In this document: piece by piece, positions 34,393 through 43,998 of the stretch | How positions within the stretch are numbered: position 1 is the stretch's first letter | Layout of the letters: the number at the start of each line of letters is the position of its first letter | DNA from: JBDUDK01 sp040002995 | GTDB lineage: Bacteria; Actinomycetota; Acidimicrobiia; Acidimicrobiales; Ilumatobacteraceae | NCBI GenBank assembly: GCA_040002995.1 | Contig: JBDUDK010000081.1 | Coordinates: 1 to 64,000 of the forward strand | Direction: 5' to 3' | Length of the DNA: 64,000 bases | Notes under the pieces: model-generated | The model's database searches: none | What the model was told of the DNA's origin: nothing | Seen by the model: the letters and a program-made list of their open reading frames with translations, nothing else | Program-made: the position numbers and the translations under genes

Positions 34393-36834
34393 TTAGTCCA
34401 TCGCGGGCCGGGCGATGGCCGGCGGTTCGGCACCGGCAAGCAGCCAACCGGCGATCGCCGCAAGGACCGGCAAACCGACAATGGTGATGCTGAAATGCAG
34501 GACGGGAACGTTGGCCAGGGGTTTGAGATCGTGGATGTAGCCGGCGATCAGGGCGATGTACGCACCCGCGATGCCGAGTCCTGCGCCGAGCAGGGCCAGC
34601 GCCCCCGCGGTAGCCGCCGTCAACGTGCGCCTCGTCATGCTCGTGGCCCCCGCGGCCGTAAGCGTTCGAAGGTCGCGGCCGGCCTCGCTGCGGATGAGGC
34701 CGACGGTCATGGCGAGGATACAGAGCGCGAGGAGGATGCCCGCGGCGGTCGCACCGGCGCGAATGGTGGCCAGCCCGCCCTGGTGATCGCGGCTCTCGAC
34801 GGTGAGCCCGGCGTTTGCGGCCATGGTCCGGGCCGCGGCGAGCTGCTCGGTCGTGAAGGGCCTCGTCGTCTCGACGAGCCAACCGGAGCGCGCCGGTTGC
34901 AAACCAGCCCGGGTGAGGCCGGCGGGAGTGATGAACGAGGTCGGAGCGGACGAGTACTTCGGAGCCGAGATCGTCTGCAAGCGGGGAGCGGCTTTGGTGG
35001 CCCCGCCCTGTTTGATCGGACCGATGAGGCTCAGCTCACCGGTGTGGGAGGTGAGGACGTCGGCTTGTGAGTTGACCAATGAACGATCGAGACCCAGATG
35101 ATCGAGCAACCCCGGTGTGGCGACATAGAGGATGCCTTCGTCGCGGTAGGTGTCCTCGCCGACACGCCGACCCAGCATGGCCTCCGCCATGAGCGACTGG
35201 CCCTGGCGGCTTTCGTGGGCGCTCGGGTTAATCGCGGCGTCGAGGGCGATCACGGTGGCGCCGTTGAGGGTTGCCGCGAATCCGTCGACGTCTGACTGAA
35301 ACTGCTGGAGCTCGGTGGGGGAGTGTTCGGGGATGACCGGTTCCTGATCGTTGCCCAAGCGGACCAGGACTTGGCGATCGGACAGGTTGCCTTCGCCGGC
35401 CGAGTGTTGGGCCGCAGCCGCGATGACGACGGTGGCGGCGGCGATTCCGAGGCCGAGGCTGATGGCGGCGAGCGCGGCGCCGGACCGCGCTTGGTAGCGG
35501 GCCAGGTCGCGCAGGGCGAGTCGCACGGCGATCGGCAGTCGTTTCGCGGTGGTTGCGAGCGCTCGGATGGCGAGGGGGCTGACGAAGAGAAGGCCGATCA
35601 CGATCGCCACGGTGCCGCCGATGAGGAGCAGCGGATTGACCTTGTCCTTAGCCGTGTTGACGCCCGCCGTAAGGGCGGCGAAGCCGGCACCCAGCAAGAT
35701 CACCGTGGCAATCGCCGAGCGATGCACCGGTTTCGGTCGTGGGGGTCGGGCGGACAGGGCCTCGGTGACGGGAATGCGCGCGGAGGATCGAGCCGGCCAC
35801 CAGGCCGCCGCCGTTGCGGTAGCCACGGCGAGCAGCACCCCGGCGCCGAGCAGCCACCACGGCACGTCGAAGCGATCGATCCGGTGTCCGGCGGCGGACT
35901 CGAGTTGTGGCGAGAGCGCAATCCACCCAACGAGGGCCATGCCCGTTCCGACCACGGCGGCGATGACACCGACCACCACGCCGTTGATCAACACCACGAG
36001 GCGAAGATGTCTTGCGGTTGCGCCGATCGCGGCGAGCATGCCCAGTTGGCGAAGCCGGCGTTGCGCGATGACCGCGAAGGCGGCCGCCGCGACGAGGCAA
36101 ATCAGAAGCAGGACCAACGTCGAAAGCACAAGCACGAGGACGGCAGCGGTCACGTTCTCGTCCGCGCCTCGCCGTTGACCGAAGAAGTTGGCACCACTCG
36201 GGAGTCTGACCCGGGACAGATCAGTTGAGCCGGACCCGAGGAGCACGGTCACTGACTGGCGTGGAGCGTCGGCGGACGGAGCTAGGAGGGCGAACTCGTC
36301 GCTGAACTTGCCCGGGTTCTCGACCAGGCCGACCACCGTTCGATCTACGCCCTCGAGGCTGAGTGAGGCGCCGACATGAGTGTTCAATGATTGCGCCGCC
36401 CCATCTGTGAGCGCGATCTCGTCGGCCTGGGCCGGAAAGCGGCCCTGCCTCAGCGCCAGCATCGGAGCGCCGTAGGGGCCGCGCGGGTCTTGCGTCCGAA
36501 GATCCAGCTTCTCAACCGATCCTGGAACGGCCACCTCTTGATGGCCAATCACATCGATGGCGCCGAACGATGACCGGAGCGATGTCAGATCGGCTTCGAG
36601 TGTATTTGGGGCGGTGACGCGGAGGACGATCCGCTGCTCCGCCGAACCAAACTCGGCGTCGCGCGAGGGAGCAACGTTGTAGGCCGCCGACGCGCCGAAC
36701 ACCGCCGCGGCCACCGAGACGGTGAGTAGCACGAGCACGAGCGTCTGCTGACGCCACTCGCGACGGAACATCCGCCACGCCCACCGGGCCATCGCGTGAC
36801 GCGCAGCCACCCCACCGTTTCTCGCTTGGCTCAC
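34393..36834 (-). CDS. FtsX-like ABC permease (MacB/LolC type)
   Basis: The 813-residue protein has a transmembrane helix near residue 30, then a large extracytoplasmic domain, three helices with AVIAQRRLRQLGMLAAIGAT (the FtsX signature), a second set of helices, a second outer domain and a final helix group. This is the duplicated DUF214 arrangement of about 800 residues. GTG at 36834 overlaps the ATPase stop by 4 nt. With the ATPase it forms a type VII ABC system for lipid, peptide or drug efflux, or for mechanotransmission. Confidence 0.92.
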   Translation of the reverse strand: MSQARNGGVAARHAMARWAWRMFRREWRQQTLVLVLLTVSVAAAVFGASAAYNVAPSRDAEFGSAEQRIVLRVTAPNTLEADLTSLRSSFGAIDVIGHQEVAVPGSVEKLDLRTQDPRGPYGAPMLALRQGRFPAQADEIALTDGAAQSLNTHVGASLSLEGVDRTVVGLVENPGKFSDEFALLAPSADAPRQSVTVLLGSGSTDLSRVRLPSGANFFGQRRGADENVTAAVLVLVLSTLVLLLICLVAAAAFAVIAQRRLRQLGMLAAIGATARHLRLVVLINGVVVGVIAAVVGTGMALVGWIALSPQLESAAGHRIDRFDVPWWLLGAGVLLAVATATAAAWWPARSSARIPVTEALSARPPRPKPVHRSAIATVILLGAGFAALTAGVNTAKDKVNPLLLIGGTVAIVIGLLFVSPLAIRALATTAKRLPIAVRLALRDLARYQARSGAALAAISLGLGIAAATVVIAAAAQHSAGEGNLSDRQVLVRLGNDQEPVIPEHSPTELQQFQSDVDGFAATLNGATVIALDAAINPSAHESRQGQSLMAEAMLGRRVGEDTYRDEGILYVATPGLLDHLGLDRSLVNSQADVLTSHTGELSLIGPIKQGGATKAAPRLQTISAPKYSSAPTSFITPAGLTRAGLQPARSGWLVETTRPFTTEQLAAARTMAANAGLTVESRDHQGGLATIRAGATAAGILLALCILAMTVGLIRSEAGRDLRTLTAAGATSMTRRTLTAATAGALALLGAGLGIAGAYIALIAGYIHDLKPLANVPVLHFSITIVGLPVLAAIAGWLLAGAEPPAIARPAMD

Positions 36835-37556
36835 GATCTCGGACCTGGCGCGAGCAACGACTCGGGACCCGGCAGAGCCACGGTTTGATCGATCACGCGT
36901 CCGTCGCGCAGGAACACGATGCGGTCGGCCCACGATGCCAGCTGCGCGTCGTGGGTCACCACGACTCCGGCCACTCCCCGCTTACATGCGCCGCGCACCA
37001 GACGCATCACGGCCTCGCCGTTCACGGAGTCGAGCGCGCCGGTGGGCTCGTCGGCGAGCAACAGGCGCCGGTCGCCGACCACCGCGCGAGCAATCGCGAC
37101 GCGCTGTGATTCGCCGCCGGACAGCTGGTCGGGATAGTGCTCGGCGCGGTCGGCGAGGCCGAGGTCCTCGAGCGCGGTAAGCGCGATGGCCCGTGCCGCA
37201 CCTGCTCTCGTGCCGTCGAGTTCTAGCGGCAAGGACACGTTCTCCGCCGCCGTCAAGCCGGCCAGCAGGTTGAAGTCCTGGAACACGTAGCCGATCGACC
37301 GGCGGCGCAATCTCGCCCGGTCGTTTCGTGACATGCTCGAGACGCTTTTCCCGTCGACAAGGACGTCACCGGATGAGACCTCTTCGAGTGTGCCGGCGAT
37401 CGTCAGCAGCGTGCTCTTGCCCGAGCCGCTCGGTCCCATGACTGCCACCAACTCGCCCACCTGAACCGAGAGATCGACGTCGCACAGCGCTCGCACGAGG
37501 GTGGGCCCCTCGCCGTAGGACTTCGACACCCCAAAGAACTCGAGTGCTGCGCTCAT
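36831..37556 (-). CDS. ABC transporter ATPase (MacB/LolD type)
   Basis: The 241-residue ATPase has Walker A GPSGSGKST, the Q-loop region GYVFQDFNLL, signature LSGGESQRVAIARA and Walker B LLLADEPTGALD, which together are typical of LolD/MacB ATPases. ATG at 37556 overlaps the PadR stop (ATGA), and its stop overlaps the permease start (GTGA). PadR-exporter operons of this kind usually answer to toxic compounds. Confidence 0.95.
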   Translation of the reverse strand: MSAALEFFGVSKSYGEGPTLVRALCDVDLSVQVGELVAVMGPSGSGKSTLLTIAGTLEEVSSGDVLVDGKSVSSMSRNDRARLRRRSIGYVFQDFNLLAGLTAAENVSLPLELDGTRAGAARAIALTALEDLGLADRAEHYPDQLSGGESQRVAIARAVVGDRRLLLADEPTGALDSVNGEAVMRLVRGACKRGVAGVVVTHDAQLASWADRIVFLRDGRVIDQTVALPGPESLLAPGPRS

Positions 37557-38134
37557 CGCCGGGCCATCGATTGTCGGCGCGGCCGTGTCGGCGCAGGAAC
37601 CGTGATGCCCGCGGCGGGCATCGGGAATCGCTTGATGCGGGCATCGGCGGCGTCGAGCCATCGGATGAGAGCGTCGAGCCGGTAGATCTCCGCGTCGGCG
37701 ACGAGCAACAAGCCCACGTCATTTTCGGGGGCGTTCTCTTTGACGCGGGTGTAGTGCTGCATCATCGTCACCAAGTGCCGGCGGTGCACCTGGACCAGAT
37801 TGACCACATCGACGTCGGGCATCCGTAACGCGACGAGCACTTTGATAACCAGCTCGTCGCGAGGGGGAGCGTCAGTGTCGGGAGGGGTACTGAGCCAGGT
37901 CCGCAACTCCTCGGCTCCGGTTGCCGTGATTCTGAAGGTCTTCTGCGGTCCGTCGTCGGCGGCGCCTTCGGACTCGACGAGCCCGTCGCGTTCGAGGCGT
38001 TGCAGCGTGGTGTAGACCTGGCCGACATTCAGCGGCCAGACCTCTCCCGTTCTCGATTCGAACTCGTGACGCAGCTGAAGCCCGTACTTCGGCCCTTCGC
38101 TCAGCAGCGCCAGCACGGCGTGCCGTACGCTCAT
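37553..38134 (-). CDS. PadR family transcriptional regulator
   Basis: The 193-residue protein starts VRHAVLALLSEGPKYGLQLRHEFE (winged HTH), with TTLQRLERDGLVE as recognition helix and wing, and a C-terminal helical dimer domain (about 100-185). It heads the exporter operon, and a near-perfect palindrome lies just upstream, so it probably represses its own operon until an effector binds. The start is ATG 38134; TTG 38146 is also in frame. Confidence 0.93.
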   Translation of the reverse strand: MSVRHAVLALLSEGPKYGLQLRHEFESRTGEVWPLNVGQVYTTLQRLERDGLVESEGAADDGPQKTFRITATGAEELRTWLSTPPDTDAPPRDELVIKVLVALRMPDVDVVNLVQVHRRHLVTMMQHYTRVKENAPENDVGLLLVADAEIYRLDALIRWLDAADARIKRFPMPAAGITVPAPTRPRRQSMARR

Positions 38135-38155
38135 GACCTGGTCCAATGTGATCGC

Positions 38156-38178
38156 ATACCGGGTAGTCTACTCGGTAT
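38156..38178. promoter_or_regulatory. Probable PadR operator
   Basis: ATACCGGGTAG and CTACTCGGTAT flank a single T and match as an inverted repeat at 10 of 11 positions. It sits 22 nt upstream of the PadR start. Its position and symmetry fit autoregulation of padR and the exporter genes. Confidence 0.65.
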
Positions 38179-38207
38179 ACAATGCGATGTCAGCGCGGGT
38201 GGCGTCC

Positions 38208-39014
38208 TTATTTGAGCCGTTTGGCGATGTGGAGCACGGCACCCCAATGACGGCGCAAAAGGCCGTCTGGCCGCTGGGCAAGGCGCATCCGGATCGCGCC
38301 GTAAAGACGCTCGCGCTGGCAGGGTTCCATCGCGATGTGGCCGGAGAAGGTCTCGAGCAGCTCGACGTAGCCGTCGGCGTTGTAGACGCGCTCCCAGTCG
38401 AAATGGCGGATGTCGACCACGGAGAAGAGGCCACTCGCCTCGATCTCGCCGCGTTGATCTAGGAGTTCGTTCGGACGAGGAAACGCGCTGCCGGGCGGCA
38501 GCCCTTCGCCGATCTCTTTGTAGACGTCCTGAATCTCGGCGAAGAACGGATCACCGTTGTCGGGGAATACGTGGACCGCATCCCAAAAGGCGAGGTGGCC
38601 GCCGGCCCGGAGCGCCTCCCAAGCCTTTTGGTACCGCACGGCTGGATCGATCCACTGCCACGCTGTGGCGGCGAAGACGAGATCAAATTGCGCGCCCGGT
38701 GGCCGCGCCCACTCCTCGAAATTCCCCTCAACGATCTCCACCTCACCGAAGTCGGACAAGTTCTTTCCGGCCGCCCGCGCCAGCTCCGGCCCGAGTTCTA
38801 TGCACGTGATCCGAAATCCCCGCCGCGCGAGAGGAAGGGTGGCCTTGCCGGTCGCACATCCGATCTCGAGGAGTCGATCACCAACGCGCAGGCCAGTGAC
38901 AGTGACGAGGCGGTCGATGAGTCCTTCGGGGTAGTCCGGTCGGGCGCGCTGGTAGCGGTCGGCCGCGCGATTGAAAGTGTTCCGCAGCCGTTTGCGTTCT
39001 GGTTCCGAGATCAT
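38208..39014 (-). CDS. Class I SAM-dependent methyltransferase
   Basis: The 268-residue protein has motif I LLEIGCATGKATLPLA, then ITCIELGPELA and FDLVFAATAWQWID, the pattern of small-molecule methyltransferases. ATG 39014 overlaps the upstream stop (ATGA). It is the last gene of the DUF167-VOC-dimethylformamidase-like operon. The substrate is unknown. Confidence 0.9.
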   Translation of the reverse strand: MISEPERKRLRNTFNRAADRYQRARPDYPEGLIDRLVTVTGLRVGDRLLEIGCATGKATLPLARRGFRITCIELGPELARAAGKNLSDFGEVEIVEGNFEEWARPPGAQFDLVFAATAWQWIDPAVRYQKAWEALRAGGHLAFWDAVHVFPDNGDPFFAEIQDVYKEIGEGLPPGSAFPRPNELLDQRGEIEASGLFSVVDIRHFDWERVYNADGYVELLETFSGHIAMEPCQRERLYGAIRMRLAQRPDGLLRRHWGAVLHIAKRLK

Positions 39015-40459
39015 CCGGTCCCGGCCCGGCCGAGGATGTTGCGGGTTATCTGCGCGACAACGGGATCGCCGAGCCCGTACGCCCATTCGGTGCATCCGAC
39101 CGAGACGACCGTGCCCCCGCGTGTGTAGGTGCCCAACACCGCGTGGCCGTGCCGGAGGCGCTCGCAGTTTGCGGCCGAGTCATCGCCGAGCAATCGTCGA
39201 GCATGGAACTCCAGCTCGTAGTCGCCCCCGGGCGCCAGCGGCAACGGTGTGGTGTGGCGATCGAACGGCGTGGCCGGCGCACTCGCCACGACCTCGTAGG
39301 TCGATGGCGTCCCGCCGGCTCCGGTGGCGACGGGCAACCCGTCGACGAGGGCCAGATCGCAGCCGTCGCACTCGTAGCCCACGATCACGTCGGGCGCGCC
39401 CAAGATGTCACCTCGTTGCAGCCGAGTGCCCGCCAAAAGCCAATGACCGGGCCGGTGGATCTCATAACCGCCGCTGCCGCGCGGAACGCTGCGTGCTATG
39501 TGCGCGTATCCACCGCGTGTGAACGACAGCCCCGTCATCGTCGCCTCGGGCCGTTTCGTCAAGGGGTCAGACCAGATCGTGGTCGTGAGATGCGTGTCGC
39601 CGGAGCCGTGCACGGGGTCCTCGACGAACCGGTGTTTGTAACACACCATGGTGTGACCCTCTAGGCGCACCTGCCAGTAACACGTGTTGCCCGAGAGGAA
39701 CGCGGCCCGCCCGCCGGCGGCCCCGAACGCCTCCACGGCATCGCGCATGCCCCATGTCCAGTACTCGTCGTGGCCGACGCTGATGTAGACGGCATAGCCG
39801 TCAAGCAGGCTCGGCGCTTGTTCCAGATCGGAGTTGATGGCGTAGTCGAGCGCGATTCCCTCCGCCTCAGCCCAGAGCGCGAATCGCCGCTCCTGACCGG
39901 CCCAGCCGCTCATGCCGTGCCACAGACTGAGTTCATTGACTCGCGTGTACTCGGCGTAAGCGCGACCCTCGATGACTCGCTCGCCGGCACCGGTTGGTTT
40001 GGCGAGCAGGCCCGCGGCGAGAGGACGTTCGAACGAGAGCACGACCGCGCCGGTGTAGAGGTTGCGTCCTCCGAAGTCGTTGTAGGCGTTCCACGTGTTC
40101 GTCGAAAGCACGAGCAGAACGCGATCGGCCGATGGCTGCGGCGAGCGGATGACGAACCACGCCGAGGGCCGGTCGGCAGCGCCCAAGCGGACGACATAGA
40201 GGCCACTCGGCCACGTTGCGTCGGTGGGGATAATCGTGGTGACGTCCCATCCGCAGCCGCGTTCGGGAGAGTCGTCCGCCAAAGGCACGTCGAGCACGCG
40301 GACGCCGGCGGCTCGCCAGACAACCTCGGGGCGAAGGCCATCGCGCACTACTTCGATGTCGACCGCACCACCTCGGCCCGACGCGTGCAGCGCGACGGGT
40401 TCACCCGGGAGCACGCTCAGCGGTACGCAGTATCCAACCGTTTCCAGTTCGCTATCCAA
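39011..40459 (-). CDS. N,N-dimethylformamidase beta subunit-like protein
   Basis: The 482-residue protein matches the C-terminal region of the large DMFase subunit: an N-terminal beta-sandwich-like domain with GLYVVRL, then LVLSTNTWNAYNDFGGRNLY, ISVGHDEYWTWGMRDAVE and LSGNTCYWQVRLEG. Homologues occur widely in actinobacteria, mostly with unproven substrates. The TTG start at 40459 overlaps the VOC gene by 8 nt. Known DMFase needs a small subunit, which I do not see. Confidence 0.8.
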   Translation of the reverse strand: MDSELETVGYCVPLSVLPGEPVALHASGRGGAVDIEVVRDGLRPEVVWRAAGVRVLDVPLADDSPERGCGWDVTTIIPTDATWPSGLYVVRLGAADRPSAWFVIRSPQPSADRVLLVLSTNTWNAYNDFGGRNLYTGAVVLSFERPLAAGLLAKPTGAGERVIEGRAYAEYTRVNELSLWHGMSGWAGQERRFALWAEAEGIALDYAINSDLEQAPSLLDGYAVYISVGHDEYWTWGMRDAVEAFGAAGGRAAFLSGNTCYWQVRLEGHTMVCYKHRFVEDPVHGSGDTHLTTTIWSDPLTKRPEATMTGLSFTRGGYAHIARSVPRGSGGYEIHRPGHWLLAGTRLQRGDILGAPDVIVGYECDGCDLALVDGLPVATGAGGTPSTYEVVASAPATPFDRHTTPLPLAPGGDYELEFHARRLLGDDSAANCERLRHGHAVLGTYTRGGTVVSVGCTEWAYGLGDPVVAQITRNILGRAGTG

Positions 40460-40868
40460 TCGCCGGCGGCAGCGGGCTCGTCGCGTCGGTGAGTTCGTCG
40501 GCGCGGAGGGCACGAAGCATGCAGAACTCGTTGCCCTCCGGATCGGCGAGCACCACCCACGACTTGTCGGTGCCCTGCCCGACATCGACGCGCCGCGCGC
40601 CCATCGCCTCGGCCCGGACGACCTCGGCGGCCTGGTTGTCCGGCCGCAGGTCGATGTGGATGCGGTCCTTCACCGACTTCGCCTCGGGCACCCGCAAGAA
40701 CAAGATGTCGGGCGACACCCCGTCGGCTGGACTGCCTTCGGGCGGCTCTAGGGCGACCTCGTCGTCCTCCTCGGAAGTTATTCGCCAACCGAGCAGTTCG
40801 GCCCACCACGCCGCGAGAGACGCCGGTTCTGTGGAGTCGACACAGATGCACTGCCAGCGAAGAGCCAC
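40452..40868 (-). CDS. VOC family protein (glyoxalase-like domain)
   Basis: The 138-residue protein follows the glyoxalase-like pattern: CICVDSTEPASLAAWWAELLGW, DRIHIDLRPDN and VLADPEGNEFCML, with His and Glu ligand positions partly kept. Proteins like this are often annotated as lyase or resistance proteins without proof. It sits 10 nt after the DUF167 gene and overlaps the dimethylformamidase-like gene by 8 nt. Confidence 0.85.
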   Translation of the reverse strand: MALRWQCICVDSTEPASLAAWWAELLGWRITSEEDDEVALEPPEGSPADGVSPDILFLRVPEAKSVKDRIHIDLRPDNQAAEVVRAEAMGARRVDVGQGTDKSWVVLADPEGNEFCMLRALRADELTDATSPLPPAIG

Positions 40869-40878
40869 ATCGATTGGT

Positions 40879-41217
40879 CTAGCGCTTTTGTCGAGGGGTG
40901 TCTGGCACGACTGGCTCGAGGAGCCGGTCGATGACTCGCTCCGCGTCTCGAATGTCGACGCCGTCGAGTTTCAGCCGTTTGTCGCGGGTGCTAGCGCCCG
41001 AGATGACGCTGACCTCGGCCGGCTTCAGGTTGAACTCCTTGGCGACGAGCGCGACGACCGCATCGTTCGCCCGGTTGCCGGCGGGCGGGGCGCCGACCCT
41101 TACCTTCAGAGCGTCGCCGTGGCGGCCCACCACCTGGGTGCGTTTTGCGCCCGGCTGTACGTGGACGGCCAGCACGGCACCGTCGTCGGTCGGCGTGAGC
41201 TCCGGGTAGTGGGCCAT
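40879..41217 (-). CDS. DUF167 (YggU) family protein
   Basis: The 112-residue protein has AVHVQPGAKRTQVVG, ALKVRVGAPPAGNRAN and the basic end typical of DUF167, a small alpha/beta fold of unknown role. The C-terminal 20 residues extend past the usual domain. It heads the four-gene minus-strand operon and is divergent from the MFS exporter gene. Confidence 0.85.
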   Translation of the reverse strand: MAHYPELTPTDDGAVLAVHVQPGAKRTQVVGRHGDALKVRVGAPPAGNRANDAVVALVAKEFNLKPAEVSVISGASTRDKRLKLDGVDIRDAERVIDRLLEPVVPDTPRQKR

Positions 41218-41269
41218 GTCGAGAGTCTGGCCGTTTCGCGCCCTCGCGCACGATCCCTAGGCTTGCCGA

Positions 41270-42709
41270 GTGCGGAGCACCGCAGACGACACCGGCAAGA
41301 TCGAGGCTCGGGCGTGGCAGACCCTCTTCATCACGTCGGTTTCGATCTTTCTCGTCGCGATGGACGTCACGATCGTCAGCGTCGCCTTGCCCGGCATCTC
41401 GCGCTCATTTCGACACGCCTCTCCATCTGAACTGTCGTGGGTGTTCACGGCGTACAACATCACATTCGCCGCGCTGCTGCTCCTCGCGGGCAAGTTCGGC
41501 GATCGTTGGGGTCGCAAACATGCCTTTCTGGGCGGTCTCGTCGTCTTCGTGACGGCCTCGATCCTCGCCGGACTGGCGCCGTCGGCGGCGGTGCTCATCG
41601 GCGCCCGCGTGCTGCAGGCGGTGGGCAGCGCGCTCATCTACCCGGCGTCGCTTGCCCTGTTGTTGCCGGAGTTCCCGGTCTCTCGGCGATCGATGGCCAT
41701 TGGTCTGTGGGGTGGCATCGCCGGGCTGGGCGGCGCGATCGCGCCGACGCTGGGCGCGCTGCTCGTTGACACGGCCGGCTGGCGGTCGGTCTTCTTCATC
41801 AACGTTCCTTTCGTTGTCGCCGCGCTCATTGCCGGTACGAGGGTGCTACGGGATTCGAAAGCGGAGAACGCGCGCGACCGCTTCGATCCGGTCGCAGTGC
41901 CGGTTGCGGCGCTGGCCATCGGTTTGCTCGTGCTTGGCGTCGTCCAGGGCGAGCCCTGGGGATGGGGTGACCCGCGCACGCTCAGTTGCTTTGCGGGCGC
42001 GGCCGTCCTGCTGCCCTGGTTTATTTGGCGCTCGGCGCACCACCCTGCACCCCTTCTCGACCTCGGCCTCTTTCGCCTGCGCTCGTTCACCGTGGGAAAC
42101 CTCGCTCAAGCGATCTATATCTCAGGATGCTTCGGCTGGCTCGTCCTCATGCCGTCGTTCTTCGTTGGCATTTGGGGCTGGTCTCCGCTCGGCGCGGGCT
42201 TCGGTCTTGCGCCCGCCGCCACCATCTCTTCCGTGCTCTCACCGCTCGCAGGGCGCCTCGCCGACCGTGTCGGCCACCGCGAGCTGGTCACTGTGGGCCT
42301 CGTCATCGGCGGGCTGGGCACGATGTGGTGGGCGATCATGGTTGGTGCACACCCCGACTATGTCCGCGACGTGCTCCCCGGGATGGTGCTCGCCGGGCTG
42401 GGTATCACAGCCGCCTTCGCCACGCTCACCGGCGCGCTTATGAGCCGTGTCCCGCCCCGTTTCTATTCGATGGCCGGCGCCGCCCGCAGCACGATCTTCC
42501 AGCTGGCCACGGCCGTGGGGATCGCGGTCGCCGTCGCCCTGCGCAACGCCGGTGGTGGTGATGTCGTCGCTCCCTTCCGCCGAGTGTGGTGGATGGCCAC
42601 GGCTTGCGCGGGAGTCAGCGCGGTGGTGGTGGCGGTGGCCCTCCCACGTGGGCGCCCAGGCGCCGAGCCCGGCGCGGCGGCGGTGCGCGCCGAGGTACAT
42701 TCGCCCTAA
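41270..42709 (+). CDS. MFS transporter, DHA2 family drug exporter
   Basis: The 479-residue protein starts with GTG. It has about 14 hydrophobic segments with DVTIVSVALPGISRSF, the motif A loop GKFGDRWGRKHAF and a second loop GRLADRVGHRELV. The 14-helix layout is that of EmrB/QacA-type proton antiporters that export drugs or metabolites. It is followed 38 nt later by an LLM gene. Confidence 0.92.
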   Translation: MRSTADDTGKIEARAWQTLFITSVSIFLVAMDVTIVSVALPGISRSFRHASPSELSWVFTAYNITFAALLLLAGKFGDRWGRKHAFLGGLVVFVTASILAGLAPSAAVLIGARVLQAVGSALIYPASLALLLPEFPVSRRSMAIGLWGGIAGLGGAIAPTLGALLVDTAGWRSVFFINVPFVVAALIAGTRVLRDSKAENARDRFDPVAVPVAALAIGLLVLGVVQGEPWGWGDPRTLSCFAGAAVLLPWFIWRSAHHPAPLLDLGLFRLRSFTVGNLAQAIYISGCFGWLVLMPSFFVGIWGWSPLGAGFGLAPAATISSVLSPLAGRLADRVGHRELVTVGLVIGGLGTMWWAIMVGAHPDYVRDVLPGMVLAGLGITAAFATLTGALMSRVPPRFYSMAGAARSTIFQLATAVGIAVAVALRNAGGGDVVAPFRRVWWMATACAGVSAVVVAVALPRGRPGAEPGAAAVRAEVHSP

Positions 42710-42747
42710 CCGGCGGATGCCGAGGACGATTCCTGAGGGGGTTCGCG

Positions 42748-43989
42748 ATGAAGTCGATCTTCTTCCACCTGATGCCCTATCGGGACCTGCCGGATGACTT
42801 CGAGGAGCGCTACGAGAGCGTGTGGGTCACCCCCCCGAACAGGGAGCTGTGCGACCCGAAGAAAGTGGCCCAGTACTACAAGTGGAATCTCGACGAGCTG
42901 GAGCTGGCCGACCGACTGGGATTCGACGGGATTGGCGTCAACGAACACCACCAGAACGCGTACGGTTTCATGGCTTCACCGAACATCATGGCGGCGGCAC
43001 TCGCTCGCCGCACCGACAACAAGAGCGCGCTCCTCGTGCTCGGCAACACGCTGGCCTTGTATTCGCCCGCCATCCGAGTGGCGGAGGAGTTCGCCATGCT
43101 CGATTGCCTTTCCGACGGGCGCCTCGCGGCGGGCTTCCCAGTGGGAACATCGATGGACGTCAACCGCTGCTACGGCATCACGCCCACCGAGACCCGGCCG
43201 AGGTTCTACGAAGCTCACGACCTCATCATGAAGGCGTGGACGCAGCCCGGCCCGTTCGCGTACAACGGCCGCTTCAACAAGCTGCGGTACGTCAATCCGT
43301 GGCCGCTGCCGTTGCAGCAACCCCATCCGCCCATCTGGCTGGCCGGCGGCGGGTCGGTGGAGACCTACGAGATGGCGATGGCCTACGACTACACGTACAG
43401 CTTCCTCAGCTTCTTCGGCTACAAGTACGCGAAGAAGGTGATGGACGGGTTCTGGGAGACGGCCGAGCGGCTCGGATCCGACGGCAACCCCTACCAGGCC
43501 GGGTTCGCCCAGCAAATATGTGTCTCGGAAACCGATGAGCAGGCCGAGAAGGACTATCTCGAGCACGTCAGCTACTTCTTCAACAAATGCCTCCATATCC
43601 CGCCGTACTACTTCGAGACGCCTGGCTACCGAACCCGCCGCAGCACCGAGTTCGCGATCAAGACGAACCAGCCGGCCGACATCGCGGCGGCCCTCGTCGT
43701 GAAGAAGGACTGGAAGGCCCTCGTCGACGACGGCTTCATCATCGCCGGCAGTCCGTCAACCGTCGCCGATCGCCTTATCGAGGCGTGCAAGGGACTGCGG
43801 GTCGGCAACCTGATCGCCCTCATGCAGATCGGATCGATGCCGCACGGCCTCACCGAGAAGAACCTCACCTTGTTCGCCGAGGAGGTGATCCCCAAGATCA
43901 AACACCTTTGGTCGGACGAAGGTTGGAAGCATCGCTGGTGGCCGCAAGGTGCCCGGCAGGACGATCCGGCCGCGCCGGCGAAGGCATAG
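42748..43989 (+). CDS. LLM class monooxygenase
   Basis: The 413-residue luciferase-like protein has the first strand MKSIFFHLMPY, AEELAD-like ELADRLGFDGIGVNEHHQ, ALLVLGNTLALYSPAIRVAEE and the DCLSDGRLAAGFPVG core. The N-terminal His-rich EHHQN is typical of flavin-dependent LLM enzymes that hydroxylate or oxidise carbonyl compounds. A GAGGGG ribosome site sits 7 nt upstream of ATG 42748. The alpha/beta hydrolase gene follows after 9 nt, suggesting a monooxygenase-hydrolase pair as in Baeyer-Villiger or ester pathways. Confidence 0.9.
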   Translation: MKSIFFHLMPYRDLPDDFEERYESVWVTPPNRELCDPKKVAQYYKWNLDELELADRLGFDGIGVNEHHQNAYGFMASPNIMAAALARRTDNKSALLVLGNTLALYSPAIRVAEEFAMLDCLSDGRLAAGFPVGTSMDVNRCYGITPTETRPRFYEAHDLIMKAWTQPGPFAYNGRFNKLRYVNPWPLPLQQPHPPIWLAGGGSVETYEMAMAYDYTYSFLSFFGYKYAKKVMDGFWETAERLGSDGNPYQAGFAQQICVSETDEQAEKDYLEHVSYFFNKCLHIPPYYFETPGYRTRRSTEFAIKTNQPADIAAALVVKKDWKALVDDGFIIAGSPSTVADRLIEACKGLRVGNLIALMQIGSMPHGLTEKNLTLFAEEVIPKIKHLWSDEGWKHRWWPQGARQDDPAAPAKA

Positions 43990-43998
43990 GAGACGGCC

